Origin: Chrysomallon squamiferum
Lineage: Eukaryota; Mollusca; Gastropoda; Neomphalida; Peltospiridae
Direction of reading: 5' to 3'
Assembly: GCA_012295275.1 (NCBI GenBank)
Contig: CM022667.1
Coordinates: 4,518,708 to 4,552,207, forward strand
Length of the DNA stretch: 33,500 nt
The translations under genes were made by a program, and so were the position numbers. The notes beneath the pieces are model-generated. The model was not told the DNA's origin, did no database searches, and saw nothing but the letters and a program-made list of their open reading frames with translations. Position 1 is the stretch's first letter. Every line of letters begins with the position of its first letter. Shown here in pieces: positions 20,256 to 31,110 of this stretch.

Positions 20256-20810
20256 TTATATTATCATTATTATTAATATTATGGGCTATTATAAATTTTA
20301 ATTAAATTAGTGAGCTTGCATGATAAAACTTTAATCTTCTTTTTAACAATAGCCAGTTGTTAATCAACAGAGACAAAAAAAAATTAAAAAATTAAAGTTA
20401 AAAACATTTTTTAATCAAATATAAAATATTATAAAAGAGTTTTAAAATTACCTGGAATGGATGTATCTGACTGACCACGTTTGGCACGAAGACAATAATC
20501 CCAGCGAACGACGGGATCGTGGACAAAACGTCCAACGTCATGGAAGAGTTCTTTGAAAGACATTTGTGATGCTTTGTACGCTGTGTAATAGAGGAGAGCA
20601 GCTCGCCAGAGACAGGGGTCAGGTCTGAAAATGACACTGTGCAGCGTGGCCAGGCCCTCCTCAGTTGGGTTAATTGGCAGCATTCCGAGATCTTTGCGCA
20701 CAGTCCAGTTGTTCCAGGGCTGATATCTGTTGTTACTGCTTCTCATGTAGTGAGTACCTGAGTTGTGGGTATATATATATATATATATATACACATTTAA
20801 ACTGTAACTG

Positions 20811-20848
<38 letters not shown>

Positions 20849-22249
20849 CAGATACAATTCAAAAATAAACTTAAAACAATTGTTCAAATATAAGATATTC
20901 TACAGACTTGTTTTCAATATAAATTTATCAAGGAAGGGACGTTATTTAAATTCTGTATTCAACATGGCAGATAATATTCTGCATTTAAGAGCATAAATAC
21001 AGTTCTTAACACTACAGATAACAGGAGACATAACATAAGGGGAGATAAATCCAGCAATACCTATTTCGTGTCTTAGGAGACCTTCTGCCCATTGTTCTCT
21101 TAAGTTGACCACTCTAACGTTCAACATTGCCCGACCTTTGTTTCTGGTCATTGACCCGCGTGAGATCAGAGTGTCAGTGTAAGGTTGAGACACACCTCAT
21201 CCTCCATTCCCTCCATCTTCAAGTACCGGTGAACCAGATTAAATATCTGTGATCTAGACAGAATCTTCCCTCCAGATTTCTCTTCAAACTCTTCATAGCA
21301 GCCATATCGATCAATAGCTTTTTCCATTATCAACATTGCCTGCAGAACAATTATTCATTTATTTTCAAGTGATTTTATTACACTGGGCAAGCAAAAAGAA
21401 CCCAAAAGAAACAAAGAGAAATAATATCTAGTGACCAAATGAATAAATAATGAGTAAGATATCAAGATATCATCAAACTACAACCGACATCAGCATTTAG
21501 ATTGAAATAAAGACTTTGTACATGTATACATTTTACTTCAGTTGTGCAAATAACATTTTATCTTCACATTTAATACTTTACTGAATTTATGCAAATACAT
21601 TTAAAAAAAAAACAATATATAAAAATATTCTCACCTGATCAAGGTATCTGTCTGATGGTTTTGAGAAGCACTCCAAGACTTCATTGTCTGCAGGACATCG
21701 GTACAGAAAGTATGGGTTGTAGTTAAAATTGGCTCTCATAAATCTCTCCTTTTCTCCTTTGTCGTTGTCAGGTTTTATTGCAGCGAGTAAAGGAATCTTT
21801 TTTCTCCTTTCATTTATTGGAATCACTGTAGGTATATAACTTGACCTTGGAGACGGAGTGGTTACCATTCTCTGCCTGTAACTCAGCTCCTTGTCTTTGT
21901 CTGCCATGATTCCTGGCAATTTAGTTCCTGAGGAGGTCTCTGAAAATCTTTCTGGTTTTTTCGACTTGTCACGAGCTGGTGCCGCGGATGAGTGTCGAAC
22001 AAAGTTTTTATTTGACTGAGAAATGATGGAATTCTTTTTCTTCACAAGCTTTTTCTTTCTTCTTTTCTGGCCCATTTCCTTCACTGGCTTCTTGCGGATA
22101 AAAGAAACAGATAAAAGGGAAATATCAGGGTTTTCTTGAATTTTGAGTGACTCCAATCGCATAAAAATGCCCCTAAAATTTCCCTGACATGGCATGGGAA
22201 TGGCAGAAGATTTTAAATTTATTGTGACAGCAGCGTCGCTGGACATCAC
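19789..22249 (-). CDS. MATCAP/KIAA0895-family tubulin tyrosine carboxypeptidase (spliced, carries a frameshift)
   Basis: Exons in order are 22249-21635, 21339-21061, 20757-20452 and 20045-19789, all GT-AG; about 484 residues if the frame were continuous, similar to human family members. Residues 1 to ~165 are low-complexity with a lysine/arginine cluster (GQKRRKKKLVKKKN), fit for microtubule binding. The DUF1704 catalytic part begins near FNYNPYFLYRC. It includes LREQWAEGLLRHEIGTHYMR, with the HExxxH metal motif, then NPTEEGLA, the downstream acidic ligand region, and CKDQVYLDG. Family members remove the C-terminal tyrosine of alpha-tubulin. Exon 2 is 279 bp but splice phases need 3n+1; its frame reads EVCLNLT, then LTL and a TGA at 21168-21166, whereas a frame shifted by 2 nt continues DTLISRGSMTRNKG. 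The switch point is at 21174-21182. Translated as given, the protein would stop after about 262 residues, before HEIGTH. It may be an allele, a real lesion or a base error. Confidence 0.85.
20095..20280. repeat. TTA/ATT microsatellite in the last MATCAP intron
   Basis: A long interrupted ATT run with about 17 near-perfect units at 20209-20255. The plus-strand open frame across it is a poly-Ile/Leu artefact. Confidence 0.92.
20770..20843. repeat. two (TA)n tracts in a MATCAP intron
   Basis: (AT)n at about 20770-20791 and 20815-20843, separated by about 24 bp. The first begins 13 bp from the splice acceptor at 20758. Confidence 0.9.
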
Positions 22250-23116
22250 ACTAAACTTATGGCTTGTTGTGTATACAAGGTAACATGGTATTAATTATAG
22301 AGATAAATTTCAATTATTTAAACATGTTCGAGATGTCCAGTATGGAACTGCAGTAAAGATGAGAACTGCAAAACTGCAAAATAAATAAATTAAAAAATAA
22401 TAACAAATAAATAAATTTGAAAAAAAATAATTTCAAATTATTTTAGAATAAATTTTATTAAAAATTTGTTTGGTACTTGATAATTTCCAATTGTTTTCTT
22501 TACTTCTATGTCAAACGTTGTGGTGAAAACGTGTATATTAAAAGATTCTTTCAGAAATGTGACACTACTCTTTCAAATAACTCTGACTAAAATTAATAAT
22601 GAATTATAATAATATATATCTTGTGATTATTCATTTTTATATAATGACTGAAGTATAGATTGATAAATATCTTGAACACAAGCGCCATATAAAATTAAAT
22701 GAATAGTTACTTTATTAATTATCAGCCTTCAGAAATCAAGTTAAAGTTGAGAAAAGGTGGACAAAGACAAAATTGCACTGAATGACGCAAAAAAAAAAAA
22801 AAAGTATTTTATTATCATTTTTTATTTTGATAAATCATTGCTGAATACCTTGCATTGGTTTTGACATTATTTATACTGTACCATTTTCAGCAAACGCATT
22901 ATGATATATTAAGCACATTCAACATTTGCATAGCAACAGTAATAACAAGGTAATCCGTTAACATTAGACTGTTCCTTAGTTTTAATTATTAACAGTGTTA
23001 CACTCTTCAAAGCGAATTATAATAGATGTTTAGTCTATGATGTAAGTTTCGATCAACAACAACGAATTGTATTACATAAATAAACAAACCGGAAGTTAAG
23101 ATAATCGATAAGAAAA
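22250..23116. promoter_or_regulatory. shared upstream region of divergent MATCAP and GTF3C6 genes
   Basis: The 867 bp between the two start codons must hold both 5'UTRs and promoters, unless a further upstream non-coding exon exists. ACCGGAAGT at 23088-23096, a perfect ETS/GABP-type site, lies 21 bp before the GTF3C6 ATG. No convincing TATA box is seen for either gene, which suits a housekeeping bidirectional promoter. The middle is AT-rich with AAAT and poly(A) tracts (22375-22430, 22790-22803). Confidence 0.5.
23088..23096 (+). promoter_or_regulatory. ETS-family site near the GTF3C6 start
   Basis: ACCGGAAGT matches the ETS/GABPA consensus exactly. Such sites lie close to the start of many animal housekeeping genes. 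Confidence 0.5.
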
Positions 23117-25756
23117 ATGGAAGACGAATGGGAAGAAGTTAGTATTAATTTGAAATTAATCAAATCAGTTAACCATGAAGTAATATTCATTTCATATTTG
23201 TATGTATTACGAATACAGCATAAAAAAAATACAGTGTATGAATATAATTATATTTGTTTACGTCGCAGAGAACAGATATTATTATTTTTCATATTATTAT
23301 GATTTAATTAATGTAATTTCAATTTGTGTATATGATGACTATTGACTATTTGATATATCATTAAGTATATCATGTTTTAATTAAACTTTTAAAGATATAC
23401 TCATAATACTGTCATATAGCTATGTAACGCTGACAGTATACATACTGTAATAAGAACATGCTGAGAAAGGCTTAAATCTAAATTACAAGTTTATCAAATT
23501 AATATATAAATATGATATACTCATATAGATATACTGATAGTGATGATATTGATACAGTTCAGTTAAGGCAATGATGTATAGATATTATTATACTATAAAA
23601 TTATATATCACCAGAGACAGTATTTGAATAAAATTTGTTGATATCTTTTTTTCTTAATAATTTGTGTAGAAACCATGATTCGTTTGAATCATTTAGACAC
23701 ACAAACACTGAATATATTGCTGAGAACAGCACACATCATGGTACTAAAAATTAAGAAACTTGCTGCCACATATATTATCAATAATTGTATAAAATATGGC
23801 AGACTATGAGAGAAATGCATAATCTGTAACTTGTATATAATATCAAGTCCCAAATAAACTTATCTTAGTCATATGACAGTCATTTTGAAATGGTAAACTT
23901 ACTTGTTGATTCTTCTTTGTGTATCTAAGATAACATGACAGAAACAGTGAATATGAAGATGGAGCTGAGTATGTATACTATACAATGATATTTGTTGTTT
24001 TGGAAAACATAATAATAATAATAATGACAAAACAGAAATGCAAAAGACAAAAATTGGGAGATGTTTTGCTGTGGCCCAGAGATAGGTTTTGTCGCGTACT
24101 TCCTTTATGGCTTTAAATGTAATCAAATGGATTATTTATGAACATGGATTATTCTCTTTTTTTCTCTCTTCCAGGAATCCACTTTGGTTGTGGAATTATC
24201 TGGTGTTATTGACAAAGATTTTTTGAAACATGAACAGAAAGAATGCCATGTTCTGGTTAGTATTTACAAACATGAAACTGCTTATAAGTAAAAATACCAG
24301 TAAGTTGTGTAATAATTTCACTTACACTTACAGTAAAGGTATTTAAATATATTTTTATCATCACAAACTGGTAATTTTTAATGAATATTTGAAGTTTTTT
24401 ATTTGTTATTTCATAATATTATTGAAGAATAATTTTTAAAATAATTCTGTGAAATTACTAAAACACACGCAAACATATTTTAAAATGTTTTGGATGTTTT
24501 GGCAGGGCATTGATACAGAAAGACCACTGCTACAGATAGGAAGTTATGTGTTCACTGGGGAGTTTGAAGACAGTTTAGGAACATGTATCCTGTTGGAAGA
24601 AAAAGCTGGTAAATTCTTTTACAGAATTTAGTAATTCACTAACTGTATACAAAAAATATCAAATGGAGAAAAAGCTGGTAAAAAAAAAATAATTCTCTTA
24701 AATTTTAACATGGATGATATTTAGAGTTATGATTAGAAATAATTTATTAAATTTCATAAATTGAATAATTTATATAATAATAGTAACTATTTAAAATATA
24801 CAGTTAGAAACATTTTTGTATTTTAAATTACAAAACTCAAAATCAGATTATCAATCTAATTTACTTTTCAAATGGTCTAATTTACTTTTTGGATATGTTT
24901 CTGACAGAAGACAAAGACTGAGCAAATTAAAAACGTTCTCAAAAATTACTTATTTTTTGTGATGTGGAAAATGGACAATACTGTGACTTAATCATTACAT
25001 TAAAATTATCAAAATGGTTTATTCATAAATAATAAAACAAATATTTATTGTAAAATGACAGATACATTAAATATCTTGGAGATTATATTTAATATATCCT
25101 TTGCTGTTTTAAATGAAGTAATTAGATGGAATCTTTTTTTCTCAGATCCCAAGAAGAAGAGTCATGTGACCTCAACATCAGATTCTGTAAAACTGGACTA
25201 TCTTGCCCACACTCGTAAAAAACTGATAATGCAAAGAGCATTTTTGAATGAGAAGAAGCCACAGCATTCAGACACAGTTGGCAGTAGTGGTGAGTTCTCT
25301 CTTTACATTACTTTAAATTTGTGATATATTTTTACATGTAGATATCTCATCATCTCTGTTTGTTTTGGGGGGTTTTAAATGTGAAAAAATCCAAAGATGT
25401 AATTTTATACACATTATATTATTCTGCCTTGTAGAAGCCAATGTTTTTAACATTTATTTAATAAAAAAATAAAAAAAAATGTTTATGTCGTTAGGTTTTG
25501 GTAATTTAAGGTTAAGTCAGACAGTTGTAAATACTTGTTTCCCATTAGTTAAAGCTGTCAGTTTTGATCAGGCTAAAATACTTCATCTGTCATTTTAGAA
25601 TCAAAAGCTGAAGAAGCCGAGGACTGTGATGAATCTCCGTTCTCTCTGGAAAGTTCGTGGCCTCTTGGATTTGACTCGAACATCGACGTGTCTGGAGCGC
25701 CCGATCCTTTGGGTAGTGCACAGCAGAAAAAACCTAGACTGACTGAGCATACTTGA
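23117..25756 (+). CDS. GTF3C6: general transcription factor 3C polypeptide 6 (TFIIIC subunit, TFIIIC35)
   Basis: Exons are 23117-23137, 24175-24255, 24506-24608, 25146-25289 and 25599-25756, GT-AG with consistent phases; the product is 168 residues. The first exon encodes only the acidic MEDEWEE. The core reads LVVELSGVIDKDFL, then GIDTERPLLQIGSYVFTGEF and DSLGTC, which matches the TFIIIC subunit 6 / yeast tau55 C-terminal domain and vertebrate GTF3C6 closely. This domain pairs with GTF3C5 (tau95 homologue) in a triple-barrel dimer within the TFIIIC subcomplex that binds the A box of tRNA genes for RNA polymerase III. A second conserved piece is HTRKKLIMQRAFLNEKKP. The C-terminal quarter is acidic and low in conservation, ending in a KKPRL basic patch. 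It is about 45 residues shorter than human GTF3C6 (213), mostly in that tail. Identity is secure; the start is supported by the adjoining ETS site and matching acidic N-terminus. Confidence 0.93.
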
Positions 25757-25985
25757 TTAATTCAATTAATTAAAAAAGATGGCATTAAAAAGAGAAATCT
25801 CAGAAAGACAAGATAGTGCTGAGGTTTGAAAAGAAGCAGAAAGTGCTACTGATTGATCGCACTTGATCGACTGTAGTTTGTGTTTTGAAAAAGACTGATA
25901 AGAAAAATGCCATAAATATGGTATTTTAGCGAAGATTGATTCCGAGTATAAAGAAGAAAAAATAAAAACTCTACAGAGACTGAGC
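25757..25985 (+). other. 3'UTR of GTF3C6 with poly(A) signal
   Basis: AATAAA at 25961-25966, about 205 bp after the stop, is followed 25 bp later by a poly(A) tract. It is the most likely 3' end. Confidence 0.5.
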
Positions 25986-26534
25986 TGTAAAAAAAAAAAA
26001 AAAAATAAAAAAAATATCGTTACGGATCAGTAAGCAGTGAAGTTGTTTATCAGCAGAAAAACACCAAACTCACATGAATTAAACATTGAAATTTGTTGTA
26101 TTATCAGACTGTAAATAATGTCTTTGAAAGAAAAGATATTGATAAACTTACTTTTAAAAAAAATATGTGTCATAGAAAAAACAGTAAATATGCAAATATT
26201 GAGGAAATATATAAAGAGAAAATAAAATATGATGTACAAATAAAAGGAGCTACATTAAAAAAAATAATAATAATATTAACACTTATTTTCAAAATTGTGA
26301 AAGAGATTATACAAAAAAAAAAAAAAAAACATGGTAATTTTACCATTGAAAAGAAATCCAAACTGAATTTTCTGTCTTGAAAATTGTCCTAATAAAGAGG
26401 AAAATATCACTTTCCAAATATGTTATTATGAAAATACTGTCGGAAAGAAAATAAATAATAATTATGGAGAATGGACAAACATGGGGAATTTGTTGAAGAT
26501 GTTTTTTTTTTTTTTTTTTTTCCAGTTTTTATAT

Positions 26535-26575
<41 letters not shown>

Positions 26576-26900
26576 GTGTTGTGGATTTTATTTATTATTA
26601 AGTAGTATATTTCAGTAGTGCTGTGCCTTGGCAACAACCAATTTTTTTTTAATTTTTTTCCTCATTGTTTTCATTTAGCTGCTGCTGTTTGTTAGTTAAG
26701 TCAGTGATGGGGAAATGTCTAGTAAAGCTGCTGATTTTTTGCTTGTCATCACACCTTGTCACCCAGGACGAGTGTTTTCAGGTTGTGGGGAATAAGCTTT
26801 TAAAATACCACTTGTTTCTAATTTAAAAATACAGCTTCCTGTGCATGACAAAAACTAAATTCGCATGTCCTGTAAGATGAATAGAAAATCGTTAACGTAC
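25986..26900. other. gene-free AT-rich stretch with simple repeats
   Basis: Contains a poly(T) tract (26502-26521), a TTA run (26538-26574) and several poly(A) runs. A 95-codon open frame at 26093-26380 is only lysine/isoleucine-rich translation of AT DNA. Confidence 0.6.
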
Positions 26901-26908
26901 TCTTTCAG

Positions 26909-26916
26909 TGACGTCA
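26909..26916. promoter_or_regulatory. perfect CRE palindrome
   Basis: TGACGTCA, a CREB/ATF consensus, in otherwise featureless intergenic DNA. This is the second perfect copy in the window (the other is at 7199). No TATA box or exon is nearby. Confidence 0.3.
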
Positions 26917-26989
26917 TCGCTTAATGTACAGTGCCATTAGTAAATAAAACCATTTCTATTTCGAGTATTTCTAGGTTATATAATATTCA

Positions 26990-27690
26990 GTAGTTATAAT
27001 CAAACCTGTCCCACATTTACTTCAACAACATGTGACAGATTTAATTTCCATCTATCTCCTGGCAACCATGCACGTTATCACTGCCATATTTCATTTTACT
27101 GCTGAAATCGCTGAAGCGAGGAAACAGCAGGCGTGGTGCGTTTAATTATGTACGGTTTCATTAATGACGAAATTAACACAGAAACTACACTGTTTAATTA
27201 AATATTCCCGTGGGGTCAAATGCTAACGGCCTGACCTCTTTAATGCGAACCTCACAGATACGACTACCTGTTGGTTCAACACTTAACGAGCTATAGGCTC
27301 TTATCTGTTATTTTTAGCACTGTCGGACGTATTTGAAATACTGTCGTAGCTTACTTGTTTATAGCACTGATCATAAAATGTCACAAACTAATAAAGGAAA
27401 CGTGAAATGAAAAGTTTACTACTTAAGCATCAAATCAAATGTAAAAACAGTGACACTGGCTGTTTTTAATTGTTATCGCGGCTGAGTAATTAACACACAA
27501 GGAGACATTTTAATCAAGCAGTTTCTAACCCGGAGTCATCTGTGTAATTGTGAACAGATTTTGCATCCGATGAGCTTTAATGAAATCGAGCATAAATAGG
27601 CCACACAACCGAAATCACTTCGGACTCATCACTTGGGCTTTGATGAAACGCATTTCTACGAAACAAGTCAGCCAAACAGATAGACAGACA
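26990..27690. other. less AT-rich intergenic block, possible regulatory element
   Basis: Base composition is more balanced and simple repeats are absent, unlike the flanks. It carries many TAAT/ATTA cores (for example TTTAATTAAATA, TTAATGACGAAATTAA), a GATA-type CTTATCTGTTA, and nuclear-receptor half-sites GGGGTCA and TGACCTC on opposite sides of a 13-bp gap near 27212-27239. No open frame with family similarity was found. Confidence 0.25.
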
Positions 27691-28630
27691 GTGTAACTTC
27701 TTCTTCTTTTTTTTTTTTTTTTTTTGTAAGTATAATAATTACTTATTTGTATTTTTATGTCCTTTTACAACATGGCAAAATAAAAATGTTATTTTAAAAA
27801 GTAAATTAAATTTTCTCGTCCCATCTTTTGTTAAATTGATGTACATCATTCTTGAAATAAATTAGCGGAAACGTATCTTTCGAACTGTACCTTTTATTGC
27901 CCTCAAAAGAATTCATAATGCCAACAAGTAAAATAACATCGATTTATTTCTTAATATCCGTAATTGAGCAAGACACACGTAATTAAACATTGAGTGAATT
28001 GAATACATTAAGTAACCCAAACAAATCACCTCTTTTACTTAAATAAATAAAACCAAAGCTAATTCAGATTTAGTCGACAAGGATCCAAATAATACGGTGA
28101 ATAATTTCTGCATTAAAACTGATACTACCCAGTCAGTAAGCCAAAACAGCACCAATTGTCCTAAATAAAAGACAACCCGCCATTTTTAAATCACCAGTTT
28201 TAATTATTATGTCCCGTTCACCAAAATCATTCGCCGAACGTTTTAAAATCTCTCACCTTAAGTCTTCTAAAATTCATAAATACAACAATGGCTGTTTCAG
28301 ATCACTATGAAATTTTATTCCTTAAATCTCAAGGGATTATTTTAGCATCCTGCTAAAAAGAAGACAAAAAAAAAACAAAAACAAAAAAACCACAAAACCC
28401 CCACAAAAATCCCGACATCATGTCTGATTTGGCTGCTACAATTTTTACCAGCATTCCGCATAATTACTTGGAAGTAATCCATTAGACCAGAGTACAATTT
28501 ACATTAGATTTATAAAATATTTTTCAAACCCACAGACATCCAGTTGCTGCATTATAAATCACATTATCTTTGAACTCATTATTAATAGACAAATGCAATT
28601 TAATTTTCCAACTCCCTTGGGTATCGGACC
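27691..28630. other. gene-free intergenic stretch
   Basis: Has a poly(T) tract at 27708-27725 and an A/C-rich simple tract at about 28360-28410. Otherwise there is no recognisable gene or repeat. Confidence 0.5.
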
Positions 28631-28636
28631 TGCAGC

Positions 28637-28676
28637 TATAAAAAGACCTGACGGCATAACAAAATCGTAAGTCTAC
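28637..28676 (+). promoter_or_regulatory. TATA-box-like site followed by a donor-like GTAAGT
   Basis: TATAAAAAG (28637-28645) is followed within 25 bp by TCGTAAGTC. This could be a small promoter, but no exon follows that I can identify. Confidence 0.2.
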
Positions 28677-28738
28677 ATTCAGCAGTCGCTGTCAACAAAC
28701 CAAAACTGAATATCGTTTTCTGATTCAAAAAAAATAAA

Positions 28739-28868
28739 AATATAAGCACACACAGACACACAGTCACAGTCCGAGAGACAGAAAAACACACAGAGAGACA
28801 GTAATATACATATATAGAGATAGGACAGACATACACAGAGAGACAGAGACAGAGAGCGACAGAGAGAG

Positions 28869-28925
<57 letters not shown>
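28739..28925. repeat. CACA/GACA then (GA)n microsatellite block
   Basis: Interrupted ACACAC, GACAGA and GAGA units end in about 26 uninterrupted AG units at 28873-28924. The minus-strand Ser/Leu and Cys/Val open frames across it are translation artefacts. Confidence 0.93.
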
Positions 28926-28928
<3 letters not shown>

Positions 28929-29805
28929 CTTCTAGTTGTGGCCGGACATAGACGTTGCCTCAACTAAAATAAAACAAAACAAAACAAAAAAAAAAAAAAA
29001 AAACAGAAATGAAAATTATATCTTTTAAATTTTAAGCCTACTTTAGTGATACGAAGAAACAGTCTAAATAGAGTGTATTTATTTATTTATATATTTATTT
29101 ATTTACTGACATTCTAAACGAGTTATAAACATCATGTATTAATATCTAGCACGTAATTATTGTTTAAAATATTTCTGTACTAAAACCTCAATATAAGAAA
29201 CCGTGGAGTTTCCGTCTTCAAGCCATACATGGGTACTATCTCTTAAAGTGCAATAATACTGTATCCAAGAGAGGCGTGTTTGTTTTGATGGATCGCTAAT
29301 TTATTAGGAAGAAATTAAAAGTAGAAAACACATCTTGTGTACCAGCCAATCACTGCTGCTACAGCATGTTATCTTTTTATCATGCTATTACTGGGGAAGC
29401 CCGGTTGCCGGGTTTAATGTTTATAATGTAATTATTGATCGTACGTGTCGCTTCACGAGACATTGACGCTTTCATTTCATTACCAGGTATTGTAATCTTT
29501 ATTACTTATATCATTTTATGTCAGAAATGAATGTAATTATATATTTTAAATATCAAGAGAAAGGGAAAAAACCCTCGGATTTCATAACCTAAAAATTACT
29601 TCTGTTTTTGTTTTTTTATCGGTGACAGTTAACATTTAGTAATGCTTGCGGTAATTGTTTTTTTCTACTCCTACTCGTGAAAGCCAATACGCTCAGTCAT
29701 TTATATCGTTCCGCGTGCATCGCAAATGTCCGTATCACGTATTTCCCAATGTGACCCTCTGCCGTCACCCATAAGTTAATTTATGCCGGCCACGAATTGT
29801 TTAAA

Positions 29806-29856
<51 letters not shown>

Positions 29857-30724
29857 TTAAAGGCAATCAGTTTTTGTTACCTTCTATAATGTGTTTTATT
29901 TTAAATTGTTTTTGCATGAATTTTCTATTTGGAAATATATTAACAATTAGTTATAAATGTTTATCCATATCTGGTTTCATCCCCCCCTTCATCGTTATTT
30001 AATTCACTGGTAAATGCATGTCGTTTATTTATTTATTTATTTATTTGTTTGTTTATTTAATAATAGTAAAATGCCTATATTAAAAATACCTTCCTAAAAC
30101 GTTTTGTGTTTATTGTTATTTTATGAAACCAAAGCTATGGTTTCTTTTCTTTCATTCATAGAGAGCAGCAATATAATTGTTGCTCAGTCTTTTTTTATCA
30201 GAAGTAAATACTGCAATCGAAACGTGATGTTAAATGAGTTGTAAGCTGATAAAAAATACAACCAAATGATTTTTTTTTTTTTTTACCCCATTTTAATTAT
30301 TGTACTGTTTGTTTATTTTTTCTTACTACTTTGTTTTATTTATTTTATTTTATTTATTTTATGTTTTATTTTTTAAATTATTATTATTATTATTATTATT
30401 ATTTAGATGCTGTTTTTGTATTGGTTATCAGTTATAATCACAAATGATTTTAAATTTTGTCCTGACAAGATAATGAAGAAGTTTTGCTTCAGAATTGTAG
30501 AGAATTCAGTTTGTATCTGAAGAAACAAATTTTGTATTTATTTTTGTCACCATATGAAAACATTTTTTAATTATTATTATTTTTTAAAATAATTCTTATT
30601 ATTAATAATAATTTTAAAAAGTTACTGCATAATTTCTCAGGTATCACAATTCTTTATTTACTGTGAAAAAGACCAATGTATTTTCTTAATGTTTATTTAT
30701 AACTTTTCTTAAGTAATTAAAATT
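28926..30724. other. gene-free stretch with simple repeats and small GC-richer patches
   Basis: Contains TTTA units (29077-29104), a long TTA run (29808-29856), TTTA at 30027-30050 and a TTA run at 30380-30402. A GC-richer patch at 29340-29490 has a CCAAT motif, the imperfect palindrome CCCGGTTGCCGGG and ends in ACCAG followed by GTATTG, a possible donor. Another CpG-bearing patch lies at 29690-29800. Neither gives a coding exon. Confidence 0.45.
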
Positions 30725-31110
30725 TTATCTGTATCAGTGGTGATAAAAAATATTTCTTAACTGTAACTGTTATTGAGATATTTTCATCTACAGCAGTAAT
30801 AATCACACACATACACACACACGACCACATATTTAATTTTTTATCTATAACACTGTTACTAATATATTTTTTATCTATAACAGTTTTAATGTGATATATT
30901 TATCTATAACAGTGGTAATTTAAACTAATGTTTTATCTATAACATTGGTACTGATATATTTTTATCTATAACAGTTTTAATGTGATATATTTATCTATAA
31001 CAGTGGTAATTTAAACTAATGTTTTATCTATATTGGTACTGATATTTTTTTTATCTATTTGATATATTTATTTGTATCTGTAATGGTGTTAATGAGATAT
31101 ATTTATCACA
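30725..31110. repeat. tandem repeat, ~30 bp subunits in ~92 bp higher-order units
   Basis: Subunits share TTTATCTATAACAGT or AACATTGGTA. A longer block, TATCTATAACAGTTTTAATG followed by TGATATATTTATCTATAACA and GTGGTAATTTAAACTAATG, occurs at about 30870-30945 and again at about 30962-31037. Older copies (TTTTATCTGTATCAGTGG) extend left to about 30725. Confidence 0.85.

Noticed and set aside
20061-20276. 71-codon plus-strand frame inside the MATCAP intron
   Set aside because: Poly-Ile/Leu from the ATT microsatellite.
21061-21339. An extra intron to explain the MATCAP frame change
   Set aside because: Homology continues on both sides within a few bases of the switch, leaving no room for an intron; a 2-nt insertion explains it.
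26093-26380. 95-codon plus-strand open frame after GTF3C6
   Set aside because: Lys/Ile/Asn-rich composition, poly(A) inside the frame, no family similarity; typical of AT-rich non-coding DNA.
27270-27295. tRNA B-box-like GGTTCAACACT
   Set aside because: It departs from GGTTCRANNCC, and no A box or cloverleaf could be placed around it.
28636-28963. Ser/Leu- and Cys/Val-rich minus-strand open frames
   Set aside because: They are translations of GA and CA microsatellites.
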